Below, piece by piece: positions 16,623 to 24,879 of a stretch of DNA of 64,000 bases. A program made the translations under genes and the position numbers. Below the pieces are notes generated by a model that worked only from the letters and a program-made list of their open reading frames with translations, did not search any database and was not told the origin of the DNA. Positions within the stretch are counted from its first letter, which is position 1; every line of letters starts with the position of its first letter. This DNA comes from Oryzomonas japonica (GTDB taxonomy: Bacteria > Desulfobacterota > Desulfuromonadia > Geobacterales > Pseudopelobacteraceae): positions 60,185 to 124,184 of the forward strand of contig NZ_VZQZ01000009.1 of assembly GCF_008802365.1 (NCBI RefSeq). Reading direction: 5' to 3'.

Positions 16623-17363
16623 TCACTCCCGCCGCCGCAGATACCCCAGAAACTCCTCGCAGGTAAGCTGCTTCTTGGACACCAGATTGGCCACTTCCCG
16701 CGCCATGGCCTTCTTTTCCCCCTCCTTCATCTCCTCCTTGAGCAGCACGAACAGGGGGGTATTGCGGCTGTAAGGGTAGAGGCGGATTTTCTCCAATAGC
16801 TCGAAGGCCGACATGTCCGGGAGCATCAGGGTACTGAAGACCAAGTACTTGGGCCTGATGGAGATCAGCGCCATGGCCTCCTTGCCGGTATATCCCTTGA
16901 CGATCTCGAACCCCACCGATTCCACGGCCCTGGCAAGGTTTTCCTCCCCCGAGCGGGAAACGACCAGCGCCTGCAGGTCCCAGGTTTCGGCGTCCTCGGT
17001 CAGGCCGTACACCGCCAGCCGCTCCAGGAGGTAATGGTCATCCACCGGCAGGGTAAAGAAGCCGGCCACCGGGAACACGCCCCCTATGGCGCCCTTCTCG
17101 CTCAAAAACACCGGCAGGATGGGGATGTTGCGGGTCGTCGGATCGCTCTTGATCTGGCGGAGCAGGCCCCAGCCGTCGTCGGAAAAGGGGGAGATGTCCA
17201 GGATGATGCCGAGGGGGCGGCCCGAGGCCACGTTTTCCAGGCGTTCCAGGCGATTCTTGTAGCCGCCGCTCTCCAGGTATGACGTGAGGACCTGCCCGCG
17301 ACCGCTCTCCGCTTGTACCCCCAGAATCCACAGTTCCCGATCGGTGACGGCTTGTTCTGACAT
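16623..17363 (-). CDS. Degenerate tandem receiver-domain protein
   Basis: A 246-aa protein of two receiver-like halves and no output domain. The first (about 1-120) keeps an aspartate in GIILDISPF. The second (about 128-246) has Ser where the phosphoacceptor should be (YLVFSTLMLPDMSAFELLEKI) but retains the surrounding receiver pattern. It may act as a stand-alone adaptor or phosphate-independent protein partner. The ATG at 17363 follows GAGGAGTGG and is preferred over a GTG two codons upstream. It is transcribed away from the surA debris and toward it at its 3' end; hldE lies upstream on the same strand. Confidence 0.65.
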   Translation of the reverse strand: MSEQAVTDRELWILGVQAESGRGQVLTSYLESGGYKNRLERLENVASGRPLGIILDISPFSDDGWGLLRQIKSDPTTRNIPILPVFLSEKGAIGGVFPVAGFFTLPVDDHYLLERLAVYGLTEDAETWDLQALVVSRSGEENLARAVESVGFEIVKGYTGKEAMALISIRPKYLVFSTLMLPDMSAFELLEKIRLYPYSRNTPLFVLLKEEMKEGEKKAMAREVANLVSKKQLTCEEFLGYLRRRE

Positions 17364-17451
17364 AACCACTCCTCTTCGATCACACCAAGTAAGATTAAAT
17401 CTTCATGTCCTGCTAGAATTGTAGGATAAAACCCGGCTAATGCAACCCGAG

Positions 17452-18924
17452 TCAGTTGCCGGAATAGCGCTCCAGCACCCGTTCGATGATGTTGGTGGTG
17501 GATTTGCCGTCCACAAACGAAACCAGTTCCACCCGCCCGCCGTAGGCCTCCACCACATCCTTGCCCACGACCCCGTCGGCGGTGTAGTCCCCCCCCTTGG
17601 CCAGGATATGGGGCTTCAATGCCGTGATCAGTTCCAGGGGGGTGTCCTCGTCGAAGATCACCACATAATCGATGCAGTCCAGGGCCGCCAGGAGGTGAGC
17701 CCGTTCATCCTCGTCGATCAGGGGGCGTTTGGGGCCCTTGAGCCGGCGCACCGAGGCGTCGCTGTTGAGGCCCAGCACCAGGACATCCCCAAGGCGGCGC
17801 GCCTTCTGGAGGTATTTGACATGCCCGGCGTGCAGCAGGTCAAAGCAGCCGTTGGTGAAGACGATCCGCTTGCCGTTGGCCTTCTCCGCCTCGATGATGG
17901 CGGGGAGCACATCCCGGTTCTTGATCTTGGACTCGCTGTCGTGGTGGCCGAGCGCCACGGCATTGATGATCTCTCCTGGCGCAACCGTGGAGGTTCCCAG
18001 CTTGCCGACCGCAATGCCGGCGGCCACGTTGGCCAGCCCGGCCGCCTCGGCCATGGTCAGCCCGGAGGCCATGCCCACCGCCAGGGTGGCCAGGACCGTG
18101 TCGCCGGCCCCGGAGACGTCGAACACCTCCCGGGCCACGGTCGGGATATGGACCGCGGCGCCGTGGCGCGTAAACAGGGACATCCCCTCCTCGCTGCGGG
18201 TGATCAGCAGATGTTCCAGCCCGGCGGTCTCCATGATCGACTCGGCGGCCCGGGAGAGGGAGTCCATGTCGCGGATGGCCATCCCGGAAGCGGTTTCGGC
18301 CTCCTTGCGGTTGGGGGTCAGGATGGTCGCGCCGTGGTAGCGGGCAAAATCCGCCCCCTTGGGGTCCACCAGCACGGGGACGGCGGCTTTGGCGGCAGCG
18401 GCGACGGCGGCCTCGATGACCCGCTGGGTCAGAACCCCCTTGTTATAGTCGGAGAGCAGGATGACGCCGAACTCCCCGGCGTGGGCGGCGATCCAGGCGC
18501 AGACCTGTTCTTCCACATCCTTGGGCAGGGGGGTGCGCGATTCCCGGTCGATGCGCACGATCTGCTGGTTGGAGGCCACCACCCGGGTTTTGCGGCTGGT
18601 GCGCCGCCCCGGATCGCGGAACACGGCCTCCGTACCGGCCGCCTGGCGCCCGAGGGCGGACAACAAGACTTCGCCGTTGGCGTCCTGTCCCACGACCGAG
18701 CAGACCGTCACCTGCGCCCCCAGGGCCCGCAGGCTGTTGACCACGTTGCCGGCACCCCCCAGGCGCAATTCCTCGCGCAGCACATCCACCACCTGCACCG
18801 GGGCTTCAGGGGAGATGCGCTCGGTCTTGCCCCACAGGTACTCGTCCAGCATCAGGTCGCCCATGACCAGGCATTTGACGGCACCGATGTGGTTAAACAA
18901 GGATTCCAGCGATTTTCGGTCCAC
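17452..18924 (-). CDS. hldE: Bifunctional heptose-7-phosphate kinase / heptose-1-phosphate adenylyltransferase
   Basis: HldE makes ADP-heptose for the lipopolysaccharide inner core. The 490-aa protein has the normal two-domain arrangement. The N-terminal PfkB-family kinase includes GGAGNVVNSLRALG and the catalytic-site motif DVSGAGDTV. The C-terminal cytidylyltransferase-like domain begins at RIVFTNGCFDLLHAGH, with HxGH for nucleotide binding. It lies near the glycosyltransferase island, consistent with an envelope-polysaccharide neighbourhood. Confidence 0.96.
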   Translation of the reverse strand: MDRKSLESLFNHIGAVKCLVMGDLMLDEYLWGKTERISPEAPVQVVDVLREELRLGGAGNVVNSLRALGAQVTVCSVVGQDANGEVLLSALGRQAAGTEAVFRDPGRRTSRKTRVVASNQQIVRIDRESRTPLPKDVEEQVCAWIAAHAGEFGVILLSDYNKGVLTQRVIEAAVAAAAKAAVPVLVDPKGADFARYHGATILTPNRKEAETASGMAIRDMDSLSRAAESIMETAGLEHLLITRSEEGMSLFTRHGAAVHIPTVAREVFDVSGAGDTVLATLAVGMASGLTMAEAAGLANVAAGIAVGKLGTSTVAPGEIINAVALGHHDSESKIKNRDVLPAIIEAEKANGKRIVFTNGCFDLLHAGHVKYLQKARRLGDVLVLGLNSDASVRRLKGPKRPLIDEDERAHLLAALDCIDYVVIFDEDTPLELITALKPHILAKGGDYTADGVVGKDVVEAYGGRVELVSFVDGKSTTNIIERVLERYSGN

Positions 18925-18970
18925 AGTAACTCCACGTGTATGTCAGAATGCGTCGCTTATTAACGACCTG

Positions 18971-19819
18971 TTATGGTCTTTCCCGCCCGCCCATGGTCTC
19001 CAGGATCTCCCGACGCGCCGCGCCGATGGTCAGGGGGAGCCGTTTGAAGGGGAGATGGTCGTCGATCCTCAGCCGGTGGATCAGCTCGGCGATGTAGGGG
19101 AGGCGCAGCTTGACGTTTGCCAACTCCTCCGGGGAATGGAAGACCTCCTCCGGTGTGCCGCTGCGTACCAGCCCTCCCCGACTCAGGACGTGGAGGCGGG
19201 AGAGAAAGACCGGCACCAGGTCCACGCTATGGGTCGCCATGACGATGGTCACCCCCGACTCCCGGTTCAGGCGGGTCAAGAGTTCCATCATGCGGTGTTC
19301 CCCCATGGGGTCAAGACCGGCGGTCGGTTCGTCCAAGAGCAGGATTTCGTGCCCCATGGCCAGGAGCCCGGCGATGCAGACCCGCTTTTTCTGGCCGTAA
19401 CTCAGATTCTGGATGTCCTTGTGGGCCAGGCCGGCCATCTCCACCGCCTCCAGCCCCTCGGAAACCCTGCGGCCCACCTCGGCCTCGCCAAACCCCATGT
19501 TACGGGGGCCGAAGGCCACATCCTCGTACACCGAATGGGCAAAGAGCTGGTCGTCCGGATTCTGGAACACCAGCCCCATCTTGCCGTAGATCTCCCGGGG
19601 GGAAAGCCGCCGGATCTCGTCCCCGTCCAGGAGTACCTGGCCGTCATACTCCTTGACGATACCGTCCAGGATCTTGAGCAGGGTGGTCTTGCCGGAACCG
19701 TTGGAGCCCAGGATGCCGCAGAATTCCCCCTGCATGACCTCAAGGCTGATGTCGCTCAGGGCCGCGGTGCCGTCGGGGTAGCGGAACGAGGCGATCCGGG
19801 CGCTGAGGCGCGGGGTCAT
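18971..19819 (-). CDS. cbiO: Energy-coupling-factor ABC transporter ATPase
   Basis: A 282-aa ATPase of the CbiO type that powers cobalt or nickel uptake. It has Walker A GSNGSGKTT, a Q-loop in VFQNPDDQLF, signature LSYGQKKRV and Walker B ILLLDEPTAGLD. The PDDQ form is typical of ECF ATPases. The start overlaps the cbiQ stop as ATGA, so the two are translationally coupled. It is the last gene of the meaB-cbiQ-cbiO operon. No substrate-binding CbiM/CbiN is present here. Confidence 0.93.
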   Translation of the reverse strand: MTPRLSARIASFRYPDGTAALSDISLEVMQGEFCGILGSNGSGKTTLLKILDGIVKEYDGQVLLDGDEIRRLSPREIYGKMGLVFQNPDDQLFAHSVYEDVAFGPRNMGFGEAEVGRRVSEGLEAVEMAGLAHKDIQNLSYGQKKRVCIAGLLAMGHEILLLDEPTAGLDPMGEHRMMELLTRLNRESGVTIVMATHSVDLVPVFLSRLHVLSRGGLVRSGTPEEVFHSPEELANVKLRLPYIAELIHRLRIDDHLPFKRLPLTIGAARREILETMGGRERP

Positions 19820-20583
19820 CGCGGCCAATTTTGTACGCTCCAGGCGGCGGTTGCCAGGGCGGCAAAGACCACCAGCCCGCCCACTTGGGCCAGACTCAGG
19901 CGGGCGCCGCGCAGAAGCGGCAGGGAGCCGTCGTAGCCCCGTTGCGTCATGGCGGTGGTCATGGCGTCGCTGTTGTCGAAAGCGCGGATGACCAGCATGC
20001 CGGCCATGGTGCCGAAGGAGCGGAGGCCGCGGCGCAGGCCGCAGTAGCCGAGGCGGTTTTTCTGGGCCGTGTAGACCGTGGCGGCATCGTCGTACAGCAT
20101 GAACAGGGAGCGCCAGGCGAACAGGGTCACCTCCACCAGGGCGCGGGGGACGCGCAGCCAAGCCAGGGCCGCCATGGTTTCGGTAAAGGTCGCCACCTGC
20201 CCCAGGAGCACCGCTACCGACACCGCCCCCATGATGCGGGAGGCGATCACCAAACCGGCACGGAAGCCTTCGGCGTGGAATGCGACGCCAAAGGAGCCGA
20301 GCCGGAACAACTCGACAGCGCTCCCCGCCCCCATGCACGATTTCAGGATGAGAACCACCGCGGCGATGAACAGGGGGTGCAGCAGGCGCAAAACGAGCGT
20401 CCGCAGTCCCATGCCCTGCACCAGAGCCGCCGGCAGGCAGAAGGCCGCCACGACCCAGGGGAAAAGCGCGCCGGAGGAACTGACGACCAGCGTCAGCAAC
20501 ACGCCGGCGGCCAGCAGGCGAATGCGCGGATCGACAGCCGCGGCAACCCCGCCCGTGGTGCCTTGTCGCTGCAAGTGCCTCAT
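19816..20583 (-). CDS. cbiQ: ECF transporter transmembrane (T) component
   Basis: A 255-aa integral membrane protein with five or six hydrophobic segments. The two Ala-Arg-Gly-like coupling motifs of T components appear as AMTQRGYDG and, upstream, an arginine-rich loop around RNRLGYCGLRRGLRS-like sequence. It has the CbiQ family length. It overlaps both neighbours by four bases (meaB upstream, cbiO downstream), forming a tight operon. Cobalt is the likely substrate because of the B12-linked meaB, but nickel cannot be excluded. Confidence 0.88.
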   Translation of the reverse strand: MRHLQRQGTTGGVAAAVDPRIRLLAAGVLLTLVVSSSGALFPWVVAAFCLPAALVQGMGLRTLVLRLLHPLFIAAVVLILKSCMGAGSAVELFRLGSFGVAFHAEGFRAGLVIASRIMGAVSVAVLLGQVATFTETMAALAWLRVPRALVEVTLFAWRSLFMLYDDAATVYTAQKNRLGYCGLRRGLRSFGTMAGMLVIRAFDNSDAMTTAMTQRGYDGSLPLLRGARLSLAQVGGLVVFAALATAAWSVQNWPR

Positions 20584-21536
20584 GGTTCGGCCACGCCTCC
20601 CGTCATGCGCGAGATCACCGCCTCGGCCGCCGAATAGGGGTCGAGGGTGTTGTCGCCCATGCCGTCCACGATCCGCTCCAGGGTCCCGTCGCGCCCCATG
20701 AACGCCAGGGCGCGCCGGTAGAGGCCGTCCCGCAGGATATCCACAAAATGCCGTTGGTTGCGTTCCCGTACGAAATCGGCGATCCGGCCGCTGGTAAAGA
20801 GGAAGTCCCGGTGGGCCAGGATCTCGCCCGACAGTTCATCTATGCCGACACCGCGCTGGGCTTCGGTCTTGAGGACTTGCGGGTTCCATCCCCCCTCGGG
20901 GGCGTTGCGCATCTCCAGCATGGTGGTCAGTTCCCGGGTGGTGCGGTCGGCGCCGTCGCGGTCGGCCTTGTTGACCACGAAGATATCGCCGATCTCCAGA
21001 ATGCCGGCCTTGATGGCCTGGATGTCGTCTCCCAGCCCCGGCACCATGACGACACAGGTGGTGTGGGCGGTCTTGACGATATCCACCTCGTCCTGGCCGA
21101 CGCCAACGGTTTCGATGATGACGATATCCATGCCTAGGGCATCCATCACCAGCGCCACGTCCGAGGTGGAGCGGGACAGGCCGCCCAGGGCGCCGCGGGT
21201 CGCCAGGCTGCGGATGAAGACCCCCTCGTCGGAGGCGTGGCGGTTCATGCGGATGCGGTCACCCAGAATGGCGCCGCCGGTGAAGGGGCTGGTGGGGTCG
21301 ATGGCCACCACCCCCACCTTCTTCCCCTTTTTGCGGAAGGAGGCGGTCAACTGGTCCACCAGGGTCGATTTGCCGGCCCCCGGGGGGCCGGTGATGCCGA
21401 TGATGTAGGCCGTGCCGGTGTGGGGGTAGAGCCGTTTCAACTCCTCGACCGCGAGGGGCCGATTGTCGTCGATATCGCGCATCATGCGCGCCGCGGCACG
21501 GATATCACCGTTCAAAACCTGATCTGCGAGGGACAT
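20580..21536 (-). CDS. meaB: Methylmalonyl-CoA mutase-associated GTPase
   Basis: MeaB is a G3E-type GTPase that guards loading of adenosylcobalamin into methylmalonyl-CoA mutase and its relatives. The 318-aa protein has Walker A GPPGAGKST, switch motif ETVGVGQDEVD and NKAD for guanine binding. The ATG at 21536 is preceded by GGAAGG; the open frame extends further upstream without a plausible start. No mutase subunit is nearby. It is coupled to cbiQ by an ATGA-type overlap, linking B12 enzyme maintenance to cobalt uptake. Confidence 0.92.
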   Translation of the reverse strand: MSLADQVLNGDIRAAARMMRDIDDNRPLAVEELKRLYPHTGTAYIIGITGPPGAGKSTLVDQLTASFRKKGKKVGVVAIDPTSPFTGGAILGDRIRMNRHASDEGVFIRSLATRGALGGLSRSTSDVALVMDALGMDIVIIETVGVGQDEVDIVKTAHTTCVVMVPGLGDDIQAIKAGILEIGDIFVVNKADRDGADRTTRELTTMLEMRNAPEGGWNPQVLKTEAQRGVGIDELSGEILAHRDFLFTSGRIADFVRERNQRHFVDILRDGLYRRALAFMGRDGTLERIVDGMGDNTLDPYSAAEAVISRMTGGVAEP

Positions 21537-21727
21537 GGGGCACCTTCCCCAAAGAAAGATATGCACAACCGAATGGGTACATATATCACGGGCGGGAAGT
21601 GAATACAACGCCTCTGCTAACGGGTAAAGGGGGCGGGGGTGCCTCCCGGAAAGAGGGACAAGGGCAGGGTCGCACCGGACCGTGGATGCGGTGCCGTGGG
21701 ACAAGATCCGCGCCCTGTGCGGCGAAA

Positions 21728-21877
21728 CTACTCGCCGAACAGAATGCGCGACAGGTATTCTCCGTAATAGCTCGTGTTGCTTTTTTTGTACTCGGCGGCC
21801 AATTCCCTGAACTTTTCGATTTGCAGGTCAAGGTCCGAATAGTCGAAGACCCGCCAATACTTCCTGGGGTTCCACAT
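21728..21877 (-). CDS. Small 49-aa protein downstream of the STAS gene
   Basis: A short frame with a good AGGAG eight bases before its ATG. It encodes 49 residues beginning MWNPRKYWRVFDYSDLDLQI and ending RILFGE. It is aromatic, charged and without a membrane segment. It starts 19 bases after the STAS-gene stop on the same strand, so it is probably the fourth gene of the partner-switching operon. I do not recognise a family. The ribosome site, spacing and clean frame argue for a real gene. Confidence 0.6.
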   Translation of the reverse strand: MWNPRKYWRVFDYSDLDLQIEKFRELAAEYKKSNTSYYGEYLSRILFGE

Positions 21878-21895
21878 GGCAATGACTCCTGGTTA

Positions 21896-22207
21896 TTACC
21901 GCTTTGCCTCGGGTGCCAGCAGATAGATACCGGTCATCTTGAAGAGCATGGTATTGATCTGACTGGCCCCTTGAATACTGATCTCCGCCTGCTTTTCCGT
22001 CTTGATGCTCTTGATGGAACGGAGCAGCAGGGCGATGCCCATGGAATTTATGCGGCCAGCGCCGCTGAAGTCGAAGACCACCGATTTTTTGGAGATCTTC
22101 TGGTTCAACTCTTCAAAGTGACTGTCCGCATGGCTGTCGATATTGCCGTGAAAATGAACCGTGTCGTTGATGCTGCCGTTTTTGATCTCAATCTTGAAAT
22201 TATCCAT
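21896..22207 (-). CDS. STAS-domain anti-sigma-factor antagonist-like protein
   Basis: A 103-aa single STAS domain of the SpoIIAA/RsbV type. The phosphorylation-site loop is seen as GAGRINSMGIALLLRSI, with the conserved Ser before MG. In such systems a kinase-like partner phosphorylates this Ser and a PP2C phosphatase removes it. Both are encoded directly upstream. The ATG at 22207 follows a GGAG nine bases upstream and overlaps the end region of the previous gene; an earlier ATG at 22222 is inside that gene. Confidence 0.85.
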   Translation of the reverse strand: MDNFKIEIKNGSINDTVHFHGNIDSHADSHFEELNQKISKKSVVFDFSGAGRINSMGIALLLRSIKSIKTEKQAEISIQGASQINTMLFKMTGIYLLAPEAKR

Positions 22208-22208
22208 G

Positions 22209-22817
22209 TCAGATCGCTCCATATTCGTATGAATCGGGATTAAGCAGGAGATAGCCCCCTACTGATGTTTTCAGGCCGGGCACAAAATTGACGTAAAAAT
22301 CTTTCATGAATTTCCACATGAAGTAGAGCCCGCGTCCGGCCCGGTCGGTGGAGGTATCATGGGCCAGGTTGATGGCGAGGAATCCCTGCACGGTTTCGGG
22401 GGAAAGCCGCCCCCAACTGTCGCTGACCTCCAGGAAGAGCCGTTCGCCGTCAAAGGCGCAGCGCAGCACGATCTCCTCGCCGGGGACGAGGCTGCGTCGT
22501 TCCCCCTTGGCGTAGATCTGGTTGCCTTCCGTATCCCGGGGCGCGGCGTACAGGGCGTTTTCCAGCATCTCATCAGCCATCAGGGCGGCGCGCTGCCGCA
22601 AAAACTCGTGGGAGGGGCCGTCGCCTTCGACAATGCGCTCCACGCGGCCGATGATCTCTTCCTTGTCCTCGGAGGAGAGAACCGGCCACTCGTGCACCAG
22701 GGGAAACCCGCTGAAGGAGATCGGGGGGGCAGGAGAGCAGATGATCCCGCCAGGGGTGTTCAGACTGAACATATTGATGGTCTCTCTTTGATATTTTTTT
22801 AGAAGTCCGGCGATCAT
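22209..22817 (-). CDS. Histidine-kinase-like ATPase (anti-sigma/RsbW-like)
   Basis: A 202-aa GHKL ATPase domain protein without a dimerisation/phosphotransfer domain. The N box is ADEMLENALYAA (E83, N87). A G1-like SDSWGRL and a G2 box RAGRGLYFMWKF follow. These features fit serine kinases that phosphorylate STAS partners. Its start overlaps the phosphatase gene as ATGA and follows GGAGCAGG. Which output it controls (sigma factor, enzyme or chemosensory component) cannot be seen. Confidence 0.8.
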   Translation of the reverse strand: MIAGLLKKYQRETINMFSLNTPGGIICSPAPPISFSGFPLVHEWPVLSSEDKEEIIGRVERIVEGDGPSHEFLRQRAALMADEMLENALYAAPRDTEGNQIYAKGERRSLVPGEEIVLRCAFDGERLFLEVSDSWGRLSPETVQGFLAINLAHDTSTDRAGRGLYFMWKFMKDFYVNFVPGLKTSVGGYLLLNPDSYEYGAI

Positions 22818-24016
22818 GGAACCTGCTCCGCAGCAACCACTAGGAGTGTTACGTCGTCCTCGAAGGATGCGGCGCCGGTGAAACCGCGCACCTCGTCAAG
22901 CAGCCCGCCCCGGAAGGATTCCGGGCTTTCCCCGGAGTTATGCCGGGCGTAGTGGGCGAAGCGTTCATAGCCGAACTCCTCCCCCTCCCCGTTGCTGGCC
23001 TCGACGATGCCGTCGCTGTAGAGGGCCAGAAGGTCGCCGCGCCCGAAATCGATCTCGATCTCCCCGTATTCGCTGTCCCGGTCGAAACCGAGGGGAAAAC
23101 CGGAGGTCCCATCCAGCATGGCAACCGTTTCGTCTGCCGACCGGTACAGAAACGGATAGTTGTGGCCGGCATTGGCAAGGGATGCCGTGCCCGCCTTCCG
23201 GTCGATGACGGCAACAACGGCGGTCATCATCAGGGAATTGGACGCCGTGGCGGTCACGGCCTTGTTCATCCCGCCGAGCAGCTTTCCCGGGGTTGTCACA
23301 CCACTGTCCAGCAGCAGGTGCAGTCCCGCCTTCGCGGCGGTGGCCACCATGCCGGACTGGATGCCGTGGCCGCTCACATCCCCCACCATGACCCCCAGCC
23401 GGTCCTGGTCGATGAAGAAGTAATCGTAGACATCGCCGCTGATCTCCGAGGAGTTGAGCAGCACCGCATCCAGCACCAGACCGGCGTAGCGGCAGGCCGC
23501 CGGAGGAAGCAGGTCCCGCTGGATTTGGCGAGCCTTTTCCACCTCTTCATGGATTCTGGCGTTCAGGGCCTCAAGAGTGGCGAGGAGGCGGGCCTGGGAC
23601 CGGGATATGGCCATCAGGAGTTCGGCCACATGCACGATCCCGACGCATTCCCCGTCGCGGATGACCGGGAAGGAATCCGTATCCAGGCCCGGGTCGTGTT
23701 CCAGCAGCATGACCAATGCCTCGTTCACGTCGCATCCCGGGGTGATGACCGGCGGCGCGCAATTCATCAGGGAGCTGATCGGTTTTTTGCCGAACAGTTC
23801 CATGGCAAACGGCCGGGAAAGGTGGCGGGTAAAGAGATCCCGACGGCTGATAACCCCCTCGAATATGCCGGCGCCCACGACCGGTATCATCACCAGATCC
23901 GGGTTACCCTGGAAGATGGCGACCACCTCCCGGACCGGCATGCCGGAAAGCACCGGCGTGACGCTTCTCATGACCCCGTCGATGGTGGGGAGTTGCTGGT
24001 TGTCGTGATCTGTCAT
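22814..24016 (-). CDS. CBS-domain pair fused to PP2C (SpoIIE/RsbU-type) phosphatase
   Basis: A 400-aa protein that likely dephosphorylates the STAS protein encoded downstream. Two CBS motifs (about 15-70 and 80-135) form a Bateman module that usually senses adenine nucleotides. A short coiled linker leads to a PP2C domain (about 175-395) with metal-site motifs GDVYDYF, VGDVSGHGIQ and ALYSDGIVEA. The ATG at 24016 begins the CBS region; an open frame upstream has no family similarity. It is the first gene of the partner-switching operon, divergent from sixA. Confidence 0.88.
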   Translation of the reverse strand: MTDHDNQQLPTIDGVMRSVTPVLSGMPVREVVAIFQGNPDLVMIPVVGAGIFEGVISRRDLFTRHLSRPFAMELFGKKPISSLMNCAPPVITPGCDVNEALVMLLEHDPGLDTDSFPVIRDGECVGIVHVAELLMAISRSQARLLATLEALNARIHEEVEKARQIQRDLLPPAACRYAGLVLDAVLLNSSEISGDVYDYFFIDQDRLGVMVGDVSGHGIQSGMVATAAKAGLHLLLDSGVTTPGKLLGGMNKAVTATASNSLMMTAVVAVIDRKAGTASLANAGHNYPFLYRSADETVAMLDGTSGFPLGFDRDSEYGEIEIDFGRGDLLALYSDGIVEASNGEGEEFGYERFAHYARHNSGESPESFRGGLLDEVRGFTGAASFEDDVTLLVVAAEQVP

Positions 24017-24257
24017 AATCCCAATCCCGCCTGCTGTATCGACCGCTACTTGAATGGGTTGCCGTAATGAACCGGCTTGGGCACTACCATACCTGCCGAT
24101 TGCTACAATCGGGTTGCAGGGGGGAAATGTTCTTGCGACATTCCGGCACCGGTGAATGGGTGAAAAGGGGATAATTCGCGCGGAGGGGGGAGGTCGTCTG
24201 TTCCAGACCGGGCACCGATCGACGCGTCTTGTTGCCAATCTGTAACAGGCGCGCGGG

Positions 24258-24285
24258 TTGCAAAAGCCTCTGGCGCGCCTATACT
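24258..24285 (+). promoter_or_regulatory. Probable sigma-70 promoter of sixA
   Basis: TTGCAA at 24258-24263 and TATACT at 24280-24285 are separated by 16 bases and lie 30 bases before the sixA start. Confidence 0.55.
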
Positions 24286-24314
24286 TGATCCATAACGAAA
24301 CACGGGGGGAACCG

Positions 24315-24848
24315 ATGATATTATACGTTTTGAGACATGGGGAAGCGGTGGAGAGAACGGACGGGGCTGGCGACGAGTGGCGTTACCTGACGGAACAGGG
24401 GAGAGCCGACGTCCGGAAGGTCGTCGAGCGGGTAACAAAGTGCGGGCACAAACCGCGCCTGATCCTGTCGAGCCCGCTCGTGCGGGCGGTCCAGACGGCG
24501 GAAATCGCGGCCCAGCTGGCCTGCCGGAAGAATAAAACCATCATCGCCGAGCAGCTCCAGCCGGACGGCGACCTGGAGGTACTCACCCGTCACATCCTGC
24601 AACAGAAGGACGCGAAACGGGTCATGGTCGTGGGACACGAGCCGCTGCTCGGCTCCCTGGTGGCCACCCTGCTGGACAGCCCCAACCCGGTCGCCCTGAA
24701 GAAGGGGGGGTGCGTGGCCCTGGAACTGGACATCGACAAGGGGGGGGCAAAGTTGAAAAAAGCCGCCACGTTCCTCTGGTCCATCGCGCCCGGCAAAAAG
24801 GTTGTGAAGTCCTGCAAGAAGGCCTTTGCCGGGAAAGGCGCGAAATGA
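24315..24848 (+). CDS. sixA: Phosphohistidine phosphatase SixA-like
   Basis: A 177-aa histidine-phosphatase-superfamily protein. The catalytic RHG motif is at residues 7-9 (His8). Arg is in SSPLVRAVQTAE and the second His in VVGHEPLL (His108), the SixA arrangement. Family members remove phosphate from histidines of HPt or PTS proteins. The ATG at 24315 follows GGGGGGA. The Lys-rich C-terminus (KKVVKSCKKAF) is longer than in E. coli SixA. It is convergent with the thioesterase gene. Confidence 0.85.
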   Translation: MILYVLRHGEAVERTDGAGDEWRYLTEQGRADVRKVVERVTKCGHKPRLILSSPLVRAVQTAEIAAQLACRKNKTIIAEQLQPDGDLEVLTRHILQQKDAKRVMVVGHEPLLGSLVATLLDSPNPVALKKGGCVALELDIDKGGAKLKKAATFLWSIAPGKKVVKSCKKAFAGKGAK

Positions 24849-24879
24849 GAACCGGCCCCGGCCGTCACTCCCGATGCCG

